A stretch of DNA of 64,000 bases from Rhodospirillaceae bacterium (lineage in GTDB: Bacteria > Pseudomonadota > Alphaproteobacteria > Rhodospirillales > Rhodospirillaceae), in contig JABJAH010000061.1 in the NCBI GenBank assembly GCA_018666155.1, positions 1-64,000 on the forward strand, given 5' to 3'. Each line of letters begins with the position of its first letter. Position 1 is the stretch's first letter. The notes under the pieces are model-generated. The model was not told the origin of the DNA, made no database searches, and was given only the letters and a program-made list of their open reading frames with translations. Position numbers and translations under genes: made by a program. This document shows, one piece after another, positions 51,050-59,691 of the stretch.

Positions 51050-51652
51050 TCAGCCAGTGCTTGAACAATTCAGCCAAGCTTCTTGTGGCACAAAGAAATA
51101 GGATTGATTGGCAACCTCATTACCTTGGCGATACTCAATCGAGCACTCAAGGCCGTCCGCTCCGGATATGGTTGTGGGTTTCTCCCCGTCAAGAATGAGA
51201 TCGACGTATATCGTTGGATCAAACAGGCTCAGTCCAATGGTCTCTGATATCGGATCAATCGATTCCGCCAAGACCAAATCAAACGAAAACACCAATTCAC
51301 CGGCGTCTGTTCTCAATGAGAAATTTTCGACACTTTCGAATTGCCGCTCGACGTCGGAGCCCTCAGTGCGGAGGTGGGTGAAATAGCCAAAGTCTTTCAA
51401 GCTGGTGAAAACCTGATCTTTCATCGCTTGTGTTTCTTTGGCGTCGAAGGCTCCGTCACCGTTGGTGTCAAAGTCTGCGCCTAGCACTTGGCTAAAGAAG
51501 GCATCAAATTGCCACGTCATCCCAATCCGAGCGAGTTTGGCTTCTTCAAATTGGAAGGAAGCCTCCCCCGTAACCCAAACATGAGGATGGGCCGCGACAG
51601 GTGCCGCGCCTAAGCCAATGAGGGCGGCGAGAAAGATGGTCAGTGTCTGCAT
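51050..51652 (-). CDS. DUF1007 family periplasmic protein
   Basis: 200 residues with a signal peptide (residues 1-21, cut after VAA). DUF1007 pattern: AHPHVWVTGEASFQFEEAKLARIGMTWQFDAFFSQVLGADFDTNGDGAFDAKETQAM, and DPTIYVDLILDGEK. The AHPHVW at the mature N-terminus is an ATCUN-like/His metal site, and DTNGDGAFDAKE resembles an EF-hand. The family is commonly found beside HoxN/RcnA-type transporters, as here, where the two genes are convergent with a 15-base gap. It probably binds the metal in the periplasm (inference). Confidence 0.88.
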   Translation of the reverse strand: MQTLTIFLAALIGLGAAPVAAHPHVWVTGEASFQFEEAKLARIGMTWQFDAFFSQVLGADFDTNGDGAFDAKETQAMKDQVFTSLKDFGYFTHLRTEGSDVERQFESVENFSLRTDAGELVFSFDLVLAESIDPISETIGLSLFDPTIYVDLILDGEKPTTISGADGLECSIEYRQGNEVANQSYFFVPQEAWLNCSSTG

Positions 51653-51810
51653 AATAGCAGCGTAGTGGTGTCGGGTGCATTGCTCAAGGCGTCGTCGGTA
51701 TGGGCCTACCCTTGAATTTCATTGCCTCAATTTATCATTCATCCTATTTCTATGACAAATGTGACGCTGCTATACTCTAATAGAATGAGTGCTGAAAAAG
51801 GATTGAGCAG

Positions 51811-52962
51811 ATGGCGACTGATCTAAACCGTGAAATCAACCTGCATCCGACGCAAGACGAGCTGTCGCGCCAGGCTTTCATCGTTAAGTTCAAACAGAAG
51901 GTGAATCTGGATTTACAAAAAGATATCCAGACTTACGTCGCTGACAATATTGCGCCTCAACTTGAATCGGATCTAGGCGAACCGCTGGACGATTTGAATC
52001 GAGAGCACCGCAAAGCGCTCAAGCAACGGATGGCGGATGAGCATCTTTTCCAGGCCTGGGAGACGTTGACTTGGATCGGTCAAGACATGATGTGGAACGT
52101 TGTTGATGAAACGTTAGCGCACGACCTGCCGCGTATCGATGCTGCCGCTGCCGAAATTCTGGAACGCAAAGACAAAGTCGGATCATTGACCCTTGATCCT
52201 GATTTCGATTTGCCCCCGAACATCGCCCAGGTTGAAATACACCGGCAACCTGGCGGGTTTTGTCTCGAGCGCGACGGGGTCGATTACGATCTGCTGTCGG
52301 GCGCCCGGATGACCGGCGGAGGGATGGTTTATGGGGCCGGGAAGGGCCGCACTTCAAAGCCCGGCTATTCAGCGGCTCATTTTCTGATTGGGGAAGCTGA
52401 GAAACAGTTCGGCAAGTTAAAGCCGAAGCGGATACTCGATATTGGTTGTGGTACCGGTTTTAACACCGCTACGTTCGCCCGGATTTTCCCCGATGCCGAG
52501 GTCTACGGCATCGATGTTGCTGCGGGTCTTTTGCGCTGGGGTCATGCTCGCTGCGAAAGCGAAGGTGTTCCAATTCACCTCTCTCAGATGAGTACCGCAA
52601 ATATGGATTTTGAAGACGGGAGCTTTGATCTCGTCGCTTCCACCATCTGGGGTCATGAAACGACACCCCAAATCCTTAGTGATTCCATCGCTGAGATCTG
52701 GCGCGTTTTGAAACCCGGTGGCATTTCGTTTCATATGGATGTGCCAAACCAACCTGGATACCAAGGGCTGGTCGACCAGGTTCTGAATGACTGGCAAATT
52801 CGCCACAACGGTGAGCCGTTCTGGATGGGATGGGCAGAGGCTGATCTTCCAGGGTTGATGACGGCCGCTGGTTATCCGGAAGACTGTCAATTCTCGGGAT
52901 ATCGCAAGCGTACCCAGGGTGTCGGAGATTGGTTCGTCCACGGGGCCCAGAAACCAGCCTAA
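51811..52962 (+). CDS. SAM-dependent methyltransferase with an N-terminal helical domain
   Basis: 383 residues. N-terminal 150 residues are helical and unfamiliar (QKDIQTYVADNIAPQLESDLGEPLDDLNREHRKALKQRMADEHLFQAWETLTWIGQDMMWNVVDETL), followed by a class I Rossmann methyltransferase: ILDIGCGTGFNTATFA (motif I), VYGIDVAAGLL, MSTANMDFEDGSFDLVASTIWGHETTPQILSDSIAEIWRVLKPGGISF. It should methylate a small molecule or lipid; the substrate is unknown. Single gene followed by a bidirectional terminator shared with the convergent iminopeptidase. Confidence 0.88.
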   Translation: MATDLNREINLHPTQDELSRQAFIVKFKQKVNLDLQKDIQTYVADNIAPQLESDLGEPLDDLNREHRKALKQRMADEHLFQAWETLTWIGQDMMWNVVDETLAHDLPRIDAAAAEILERKDKVGSLTLDPDFDLPPNIAQVEIHRQPGGFCLERDGVDYDLLSGARMTGGGMVYGAGKGRTSKPGYSAAHFLIGEAEKQFGKLKPKRILDIGCGTGFNTATFARIFPDAEVYGIDVAAGLLRWGHARCESEGVPIHLSQMSTANMDFEDGSFDLVASTIWGHETTPQILSDSIAEIWRVLKPGGISFHMDVPNQPGYQGLVDQVLNDWQIRHNGEPFWMGWAEADLPGLMTAAGYPEDCQFSGYRKRTQGVGDWFVHGAQKPA

Positions 52963-52986
52963 GACGTCCTTAGTTCAATACAAAAA

Positions 52987-53012
52987 AAACCCCGCCACAA
53001 CGGGCGGGGTTT
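52987..53012. terminator. Bidirectional terminator
   Basis: AAACCCCGCC (52987-52996) and GGCGGGGTTT (53003-53012) form a strong hairpin. On the minus strand it is followed by eight T, so it best terminates the iminopeptidase transcript; on the plus strand it ends the methyltransferase gene with three T. Confidence 0.85.
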
Positions 53013-53113
53013 GAAGTGAGGTTACTGGAACTTGTCAGCAGCAGTCCCGCCAAATAGGCGCGACACACAAGAAGGATAGTGTCACGCAGCCGACTCACGA
53101 GTACCTGTGTGTT

Positions 53114-53156
53114 CTGACAGGTTAGCCCTGAAATACCCTGTCAGGACTGACAGGTT
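53114..53156. repeat. CTGACAGG direct and inverted repeats
   Basis: CTGACAGGTT occurs at 53114-53123 and 53147-53156. The second is the right arm of CCTGTCAG-ga-CTGACAGG (53137-53154), followed by TTTT. It lies within the 251-base gap between the convergent methyltransferase and iminopeptidase genes, after the bidirectional terminator, and may be a second terminator or a binding site. Confidence 0.45.
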
Positions 53157-53213
53157 TTGCATCAAAATCCGGTCGATTGGCCATTAATCCAGCCCGATAC
53201 GCGAAAACCCGAC

Positions 53214-54163
53214 TTAGGTCAGGCCGCGAAATTCATCGGTTGCGGTGATGAGCGCTGATCGAATACCCGGCTCCAATGATGAATGGCCGGCGTCTGGAAT
53301 GATCCGATAGGCCGCACCATCCCAAATCTGAGCCAGCCGATCAGCCGCTTGTATCGGGCAAACCATGTCGTACCGGCCTTGCACGATGATGGCGGGGTGA
53401 TTCTTCAAAGCGGTCATTCCGTCGAGCAACTGGTTTGGACGGAGAAACCCGTTATTGGTCATGTAGTGGGCCTCAATACGCGCCATGGCGAGGGCGCCTG
53501 AATAGTAGGCGTCATTGCGGCTTGTCTTTCTCGAGGTCGGCATCAGACGAGAGCAAGAATTCTCGTATGCGCACCAGGCTGCTGCCGCGGGCCGGTGGAT
53601 TTCAGGACTGGGGTCCATCAATCGGGCCGTGTAGGCGGTCAAAAGATCATGCCGTTCATTGACCGGGATATGATTGGCAAACGCGCGCCAGGCTTCGGGA
53701 AAGAACCGCCCCATGCCGCTCAGAAACCAATTAATTTCTTCGCTCGAAAAAAGGAATACACCACGTAGAATAAACCCGATGCATCGATCAGAATGGGCCT
53801 GTCCATAAGCAAGCGCCAGTGTCGAACCCCAGGACCCGCCGAAAACAATCCAGCGCTCAATTTCCAAATGGTCTCGGACCAGTTCCAGGTCTGACACCAG
53901 ATGTTCCGTCGTGTTGTCTTGGGTCTCTGCCTCTGGTGTCGAGCGGCCGGATCCACGCTGATCAATCAAGATAATCCGGTAATGGTTGGGGTCAAAAAAC
54001 CGTCGATAAGTTGGTGCCGTCCCTGCGCCAGGGCCGCCGTGGAGAAAGACAACCGGCACACCTTTTTTATTCCCGCTCTCTTCCCAGTAAAGACGGTGCA
54101 CCTTATCAGCACGCAAAAAGCCAGACTTGCGGCACTCTATTGTGGGATAGAGTGGGTGCGCAT
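53214..54163 (-). CDS. pip: Prolyl aminopeptidase (proline iminopeptidase) with an apparent N-terminal frameshift
   Basis: The open frame from a TTG at 54116 gives 300 residues and already lacks the first conserved block. In the next frame upstream, an ATG at 54163 starts M-R-T, and the missing block (PLYPTIECRKSGFL) lies in the main frame directly after a GGG run at 54154-54156, so one base appears to be lost there. The body is intact: HGGPGAGTAPTYRRFFDP, GGSWGSTLALAYGQ (Ser nucleophile), GRYDMVCP (Asp) and DAGHSS (His). The enzyme removes N-terminal proline from peptides. Either a sequencing error, a recent mutation, or translation from the TTG explains the start. Confidence 0.8.
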
Positions 54164-54302
54164 CCTGTTGCTTGCTGCCGCTCGAGGGCCCGATGGTTTC
54201 AAGTGCAGGAATGTGAGTCTCTCCATGAATACTTTTTGGCGGTCAGTTTGGTCATGCTCTCGTCACCATGTCCGATCATTACCGAATAGGTGCAAGGGTA
54301 GG

Positions 54303-54614
54303 TTACCCAAGGTCCGCGTCGTCCAGATAGCTTTCAATGAGCTGAAACAAAGACTCCGCATGCTCTTCAGGCGTAATCGCTAGGTTGCAGTGATCGCCAT
54401 AGATATTCAGGACGTAGCCGCGGGCATCGCAAACGCTGACCAGGGCCTGAATGAATGGCGTAATAACCTGATCGTTTAATGTTTCGGCATTGGGACAGGC
54501 TTCCATCTGCTTCTGTAGGTCGTTTATCAAAGCAGATGGTCCTTTATTACCGCGTCCCTTTTTCTCTTTTCGGTTCGGTTTGCCGGATTGGTTGGGTTTC
54601 TTCGGCGTTGTCAT
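54303..54614 (-). CDS. Small basic-to-acidic protein of unknown function
   Basis: 103 residues, ATG start. The first 27 residues are very basic and Pro/Gly/Asn-rich (PKKPNQSGKPNRKEKKGRGNKG), the rest is an acidic alpha/beta domain: LINDLQKQMEACPNAETLNDQVITPFIQALVSVCDARGYVLNIYGDHCNLAITPEEHAESLFQLIESYLDDADL. Three Cys and one His are spread through it. No family is recognised. It is a single gene between the iminopeptidase and the divergent MscS-type channel; the 54615-54755 gap shows no clear signal. Confidence 0.55.
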   Translation of the reverse strand: MTTPKKPNQSGKPNRKEKKGRGNKGPSALINDLQKQMEACPNAETLNDQVITPFIQALVSVCDARGYVLNIYGDHCNLAITPEEHAESLFQLIESYLDDADLG

Positions 54615-54755
54615 GCCGGTTTCCTCGCTGGTGGATCGTTGTGTACGACCTATATCATAAAGGTCTTAAACACGATGGGCCACGGAGCCTTTGATTTCCG
54701 TTTCTTTTCGTCTTAAGACCGCACCGTTCCCCTCTGATTGTGGAAGCCTTGAGTC

Positions 54756-55901
54756 ATGGACCGTCTACAGCAACAGCTTATGGATCTTTGGACCGTCGTT
54801 CAGGACGTATGGGCGACGGGCATTGCTGGTGTGGATTTCAGCCGGCTCCTCATCGCCGTCGGCATTCTTCTGTTCTTTCTCGTGTTGCGCGGATTGTTCA
54901 CGCGGTTCGTTCTGGGCGCGATCCGGCGCATTACGGATAAGACAGAAACTGAAATCGACGACACCCTGTTCGAAGCGCTTCACGGTCCCGTTCGCCTTGT
55001 GCCCATCATTATCGGTGCATTTATCGCGCTCGACTACTTGGCGCTCCCAGAAAAATACGCCGCCATGGGTGCGCTTCTTATTCGCACGCTGGTCGTATTC
55101 GATTTGTTCTGGGCGCTGTATCAGGTCACCGGTCCGCTGAGTTCCTCGATTAAAAGATTAGAGGCGCTGTTGACTCGGGAGATGGTTGATTGGCTCGTCA
55201 GCTTTCTGCACCTCACCGTTGTGTTCATCGGCGTGGCGACGATCCTTGAAATTTGGGGCATCAAGGTTGGGCCGATTCTAGCTGGCCTCGGGCTGTTTGG
55301 CGTTGCTGTTGCTTTGGGCGCTCAAGATCTCTTCAAAAATCTTATCGCCGGCATCTTAGTAATTGCTGAAAAGCGCATGCGGGTCGGCGACTGGATTCTG
55401 GTCGACGGCATTGTTGAGGGCACGGTGGAGCATATCGGTTTTCGCTCAACCCATGTTCGGCGGTTTGATAAAGCGCCGGTCTATGTACCGAACGCCAAGT
55501 TGTCCGACAACGCGGTCACCAATTTTAGCGGCATGACTCACCGGCGAATTAAATGGATGATCGGCATCGAGTATAGCGCCACCATTGATCAGCTCAGAGA
55601 AGTCCGAGACGGCATTGAAACCTACATCACAAACGATGCCGCTTTTGCCTCACCAAGTGACGTTTCCACGTTCGTGCGCATTGACCGGTTTAGCGATTCT
55701 TCCATCGACATATTGCTCTACTGCTTTACGAAAACGACGGATTGGGGGGAGTGGCTCGAGGTTAAAGAGACGCTCGCCTATAAAATAAAAGAGATTGTCG
55801 AAGCGGCCGGGACAGGGTTCGCCTTTCCCAGTAGGTCGGTCTATATCGAGTCTGTTCCCGGCGACGCTGCTGAAGTTTTTGTGCCACCGTCAAAAGGTTA
55901 G
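54756..55901 (+). CDS. MscS-type mechanosensitive channel family protein
   Basis: 381 residues. Membrane helices in residues about 25-170 (LLIAVGILLFFLVLRGLFTRF, LVPIIIGAFIALDYLAL, LVSFLHLTVVFIGVATILEIWG), the pore helix with Gly/Ala packing (ILAGLGLFGVAVALGAQDLFKNLIAGILVIAEKRMRVGDWI), then the beta domain (GTVEHIGFRSTHVRRFDKAPVYVPNAKLSDNAVTNFS) and the C-terminal alpha/beta region. It would open at high membrane tension and release solutes during osmotic downshock. Larger than E. coli MscS (286 residues), as in the YnaI/MscK-related types. Confidence 0.92.
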   Translation: MDRLQQQLMDLWTVVQDVWATGIAGVDFSRLLIAVGILLFFLVLRGLFTRFVLGAIRRITDKTETEIDDTLFEALHGPVRLVPIIIGAFIALDYLALPEKYAAMGALLIRTLVVFDLFWALYQVTGPLSSSIKRLEALLTREMVDWLVSFLHLTVVFIGVATILEIWGIKVGPILAGLGLFGVAVALGAQDLFKNLIAGILVIAEKRMRVGDWILVDGIVEGTVEHIGFRSTHVRRFDKAPVYVPNAKLSDNAVTNFSGMTHRRIKWMIGIEYSATIDQLREVRDGIETYITNDAAFASPSDVSTFVRIDRFSDSSIDILLYCFTKTTDWGEWLEVKETLAYKIKEIVEAAGTGFAFPSRSVYIESVPGDAAEVFVPPSKG

Positions 55902-55967
55902 GCCCCCAGTTTTGCTGCGTCAGCCTCATTCGCGGGGAGACAGGCGCGATATGGTTTGGTGATTTCT

Positions 55968-57173
55968 ATGACTCCCATGATGATTTTGTTTCTGATCGTT
56001 TTTGTCGATCTCGTCGGCTTTGGCATCATGGTTCCCCTGTTGCCGTTTTACGTTGAGCGGGTTGGTGCGGGCCCGGAAATCATCACAATCACTCTCGGTC
56101 TCTATTCGCTCTTTCAGTTTATCGCGGCCCCCATTTGGGGGAAGTTGAGCGACAAGTACGGCCGCAAGCCAATATTGGCGTGGGCGCTTTCCGGCTTCGC
56201 TGTGTCCTATTTGATTTTGGGTTTTGCTGATAGCTTATGGATGGTGATTGCGAGCCGTGTTTTCGGCGGTCTTATGGCCGGAAATATTTCCGCGGCTTTC
56301 GCTTATGTCGCCGATATCACTACGCCGGAAACCCGGGCAAAAGGCATGGGCATGGTTGGCGCGGCTTTCGGTCTTGGTTTTATATTTGGCCCAGTTATTG
56401 GCGGAGTGCTCGCCGGTTCCGATATCGAGACCGCCAACTTTCTCCTTCCAGCATTGGTCGCCGCAAGCCTCACATGCGTTGCCCTATTGGGCGTGATTTT
56501 TGTTCTGCCGGAATCCTTGAGTCAGGACATTCGTGACCAAATCCGCGACCGTCCCAAGGTTCCGGTTATGACCAAAATTAGAGCAGCCCTTAATCGGCGC
56601 GCCCTGACGCTGATCGTGCTCATCGGTTTCGGTGTGACAATGGCGTGGGCGTTGTTGGAAACAACGTTGGCGCTGTGGGCCAACAGCGTAATGAATTTGG
56701 GACCACGCGACATTGGACTATTGTTGGCCTATGTCGGCGTCATTAGCGTCATTATTCAGGGGGGAATGATCGGACCGCTGACCAAGGGCTTCGGTGAGAA
56801 AATTCTGGTCGCCGTAGCCGTGTGTTTTCTATTCAGCGGTTATGGATTCCTCGCGGCAGCGCAAGACTGGGCGTTCCTTATTATTTCTATGACGTTATTG
56901 GCGATTGGCAATGCGCTCGCCAACCCGTCACTCTCAAGTCTGGTCTCCAAGGAGGCAGACGATACAGAGCGTGGGGCCATTCTGGGTGTTTACCAGGGGG
57001 CGAGTAGCCTCGCTCGGGTCGCCGGCCCGATGTATGCGGGCTTGGTTTTTGTCCAGCTTGGTCCGGCTGTACCGTTTGTGATCGCAGCGGTCTGTATGGT
57101 TCCGACGCTGGTCATGGTGCTCTCGTTGCCCCGTGACGCATCCGCTCCTGTTGCGGGCAACTCAGCCAAGTAA
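55968..57173 (+). CDS. MFS efflux transporter (TetA/multidrug type)
   Basis: 401 residues from the ATG at 55968; a TTG at 55956 would add four. Twelve membrane segments, motif A GKLSDKYGRKPILAWALSGF between helices 2 and 3, FAYVADITTPETRAKGMGMVGAAFGLGFIFGPVIGGVL (motif C of antiporters) in helix 5. The PxLxxFVxRxG start (MVPLLPFYVERVGAGPEIITITLGLYSLFQFIAAPIWG) is that of TetA-like drug:H+ antiporters. Substrate unknown. No regulator gene is adjacent. Confidence 0.88.
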   Translation: MTPMMILFLIVFVDLVGFGIMVPLLPFYVERVGAGPEIITITLGLYSLFQFIAAPIWGKLSDKYGRKPILAWALSGFAVSYLILGFADSLWMVIASRVFGGLMAGNISAAFAYVADITTPETRAKGMGMVGAAFGLGFIFGPVIGGVLAGSDIETANFLLPALVAASLTCVALLGVIFVLPESLSQDIRDQIRDRPKVPVMTKIRAALNRRALTLIVLIGFGVTMAWALLETTLALWANSVMNLGPRDIGLLLAYVGVISVIIQGGMIGPLTKGFGEKILVAVAVCFLFSGYGFLAAAQDWAFLIISMTLLAIGNALANPSLSSLVSKEADDTERGAILGVYQGASSLARVAGPMYAGLVFVQLGPAVPFVIAAVCMVPTLVMVLSLPRDASAPVAGNSAK

Positions 57174-57309
57174 CAATCCTTAACAAGATCGCACTCGGCA
57201 TTTGTTGCAGAAAGTTGACCAGAAAGTCATTTTTGTTGATTCCAGTTTTGTTCCAGACCAGAGTCGACCATCGAAGTGGCCGTAACGGTATTTAGGGGAG
57301 GAGCGCCGC

Positions 57310-58011
57310 GTGCTCGAAGCAATCGATTTGAAGAAGACCTACGGTGACCACAACGCGCTGAAGGGGCTGAACCTGTCCATCAACGCGGGAGATATCTACT
57401 GTCTGCTCGGCGCTAACGGTGCTGGCAAAACCACCACCATCAACTTGTTCCTCAATTTCATTGACCCCTCGGGCGGCAGCGCCAAGGTCAACGGCATTGA
57501 CGTCACGGAGAACCCGCTCGAGACAAAAAAATTCCTCGCTTACATCCCAGAGCAGGTGATGCTCTACCCCAACCTGACGGGCTTGGAGAATATCGAGTAC
57601 TTCGCTCGCCTGGGAGGGCATGACGAGTATAGCAACGACGATCTTCGAGGGTTCCTTGTCCGCTGTGGTCTGCAAGCTGAGGCGGCTGATCGTCGGATTT
57701 CCACCTACTCAAAAGGCATGCGCCAGAAGGTGGGCGTCGCCATTGCGCTCGCGAAGCAAGCCAAAGCTTTGTTGTTGGATGAGCCGACATCGGGCCTTGA
57801 CCCGAAAGCCTCCAATGAATTCTCGGAACTTCTAAAGCACCTACAGTCTGAAGGCGCGGCCATTCTGATGGCTACTCATGATCTGTTCCGCGCAAAGGAA
57901 ACCGGCACGCGCATCGGCATCATGCGCGAAGGCCATTTGATGCAAGAACTCAATACCGGTGAGGTATCCCACGCCGATATCGAACGTATCTATCTCGAAC
58001 ACATGCATTAA
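57310..58011 (+). CDS. Stand-alone ABC transporter ATP-binding protein
   Basis: 233 residues, GTG start with GGAG upstream. Walker A LLGANGAGKTTTINLFLNF, Q-loop YIPEQVMLYPNLTGLENI, signature YSKGMRQKVGVAIA, Walker B KALLLDEPTSGLD and MATHDLFRAKETG (His switch). It is of the CcmA/NatA-like export group. No permease gene lies on either side; the next gene on the strand encodes a membrane-anchored chelatase-like protein (48-base gap). It may serve a distant permease. Confidence 0.9.
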   Translation: MLEAIDLKKTYGDHNALKGLNLSINAGDIYCLLGANGAGKTTTINLFLNFIDPSGGSAKVNGIDVTENPLETKKFLAYIPEQVMLYPNLTGLENIEYFARLGGHDEYSNDDLRGFLVRCGLQAEAADRRISTYSKGMRQKVGVAIALAKQAKALLLDEPTSGLDPKASNEFSELLKHLQSEGAAILMATHDLFRAKETGTRIGIMREGHLMQELNTGEVSHADIERIYLEHMH

Positions 58012-58059
58012 ATCGCCTGTGTGCGGCACGGATCGAATTTACTAAAACGGAGAGCGAAA

Positions 58060-59580
58060 ATGCTCAAATGGATTAAGCGCCTCGCTGTCACATTGGTTGT
58101 CGCAGTCATTGTCGTTGGTGGTGGTGGCTACGGCACGTTCAAGTATATGAACAGGACGCCGCCGCAACTGGTGGAGCCCAATTACTTCCGTATTTACAAA
58201 GAACAGCTGGCCAGCGAGGAGGCGATGACCCCTGAGGGCAATGTCGCAATCTTTATGTCCGGTTTGATTATGCCGGAAGATTTCCGTGTGCCGGATTTTC
58301 ATAACCTTGCGCTCAAGTCGAGCCAGTATATTCCGTGGCCAATTCGAAGTCGCGTGATGTCAGACCCTGGAGTGGTCTTGTTAGACACTGAGCGGTTCTA
58401 CGAGTTCAAAGAGTTTGAACCAACCAATCTTGTCGATCCGTCCGGGTCTTCGGTCGATCTTGATGGAACGCCTTGGGTTGAGCGTTATCACAATGGTGAG
58501 CTGCAATGGATCAACCCCAACCCAACCCAGCATCTTGACCACGGTTACTTCTTATATACGGGCCGCAAGGGCGGCATGCCCGGGTCGGCGCAGAAGCTCA
58601 TCAACAAAGCGCGCGTCTATTATTACGGCAAGGGTAAGGGCTTTATGAACGGCAAGGTGCCCCATGAGGCCGGAAGCTGGGCCCTTGTCGAGCCCGCTAT
58701 GGCCAAGATCAGAGCCAAATATGGCGATGTTCCCTATCGCTGGGTGACAGCTGAAGATTTCCACTTGGCGCGCAAGGCAATGTTTGAGTTGCTCGACGGT
58801 GGCGCGGATACGATCGTTTTTGCAGCACCGCGTCCGGTCTATTCCCACCACGAAGAGTTCAATGGCTCAATTAAGCATGCCATGCACTACATCCACGAAT
58901 GGGAAGAAGCCAACGGCAAGCATATCAAAACCATCATCACTCAGAACTTGGCGAACTTCCCTATCGTTCATGAGACCTACGCGATCATGTTGCGGGATCG
59001 TCTTGATCAATTGCCCAAGGGGTCTGACGTGAAAGTGGTGGCTTCTGTTCATGGCATGGCATGGGACGCGGTTCCTCACGAAGCCTGGATTGAATTGGCG
59101 CCCGATTACATTAATCCGATCATGGAAAACCTGACTGGCGTCGTGGCGGGATATGATTTTGGCCGGACGGCTGTCGTTCAATCCCAAGATCACTTCGCGG
59201 ATCCGCATAACGATCCGTTGGGTAAAACCCTGTCAACCAACAGGGCGTTCTGGGAAGGCATTGAAGAAGACTATGATTACGTCATAAATCTACCGATCGA
59301 GTTCTTCGCCGAAAACACGGACACAATGTTCTCTCATGCGATGTTTAACTACGAAGGGTTCCCTGGCTACGACATCTATGATCCGGTTGATTACGATGAC
59401 TGGACCGTTCCCTACACGCGGACGTTTGATATCGAGGGAACAAAGATTATCTACAACGGGCTGCCGGTAGGCAAATACAACAAGCCAATTGTTGAGGCCT
59501 ACTTCCAGGCGATAGATGCAATCCTGTCGCGTTCGCTAACGCCGGTTGGCGCAAAGAGCGACGTCGCCCTCGCCAACTAA
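58060..59580 (+). CDS. Membrane-anchored ferrochelatase-like protein, uncharacterised
   Basis: 506 residues from the ATG at 58060 (GGAG at the right distance). One N-terminal membrane segment (residues 8-23) leaves the body outside. The body has patterns of the chelatase superfamily: MFELLDGGADTIVFAAPRPVYSHHEEFNGSI (residues 241-271, cf. the ferrochelatase PxYPQYS..TxGS region), VKVVASVHGMAWD (324-336, His331 at the ferrochelatase catalytic SAHG His) and YVINLPIEFFAENTDTMFSHAMFNYEGFPG (407-436, cf. PIAFVSDHIETLYE), where Asp420 would replace the catalytic Glu. Resemblance is by eye. Longer than ferrochelatase, and no haem genes are near. Likely cotranscribed with the ABC ATPase. Confidence 0.6.
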   Translation: MLKWIKRLAVTLVVAVIVVGGGGYGTFKYMNRTPPQLVEPNYFRIYKEQLASEEAMTPEGNVAIFMSGLIMPEDFRVPDFHNLALKSSQYIPWPIRSRVMSDPGVVLLDTERFYEFKEFEPTNLVDPSGSSVDLDGTPWVERYHNGELQWINPNPTQHLDHGYFLYTGRKGGMPGSAQKLINKARVYYYGKGKGFMNGKVPHEAGSWALVEPAMAKIRAKYGDVPYRWVTAEDFHLARKAMFELLDGGADTIVFAAPRPVYSHHEEFNGSIKHAMHYIHEWEEANGKHIKTIITQNLANFPIVHETYAIMLRDRLDQLPKGSDVKVVASVHGMAWDAVPHEAWIELAPDYINPIMENLTGVVAGYDFGRTAVVQSQDHFADPHNDPLGKTLSTNRAFWEGIEEDYDYVINLPIEFFAENTDTMFSHAMFNYEGFPGYDIYDPVDYDDWTVPYTRTFDIEGTKIIYNGLPVGKYNKPIVEAYFQAIDAILSRSLTPVGAKSDVALAN

Positions 59581-59603
59581 AACTTGCCTCAGCAGCAAAC
59601 GTG

Positions 59604-59632
59604 AAACGCCCGGTCTTTTGGCCGGGCGTTTT
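59604..59632 (+). terminator. Rho-independent terminator
   Basis: AAACGCCCGG (59604-59613) and CCGGGCGTTT (59622-59631) with a T run following, 24 bases after the ferrochelatase-like gene's stop. Confidence 0.85.
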
Positions 59633-59691
59633 GCTTGTTGTGCGCTCATCTCGCCTATAGAACCATGACGTATGGGAATTAGGAGATGGCC

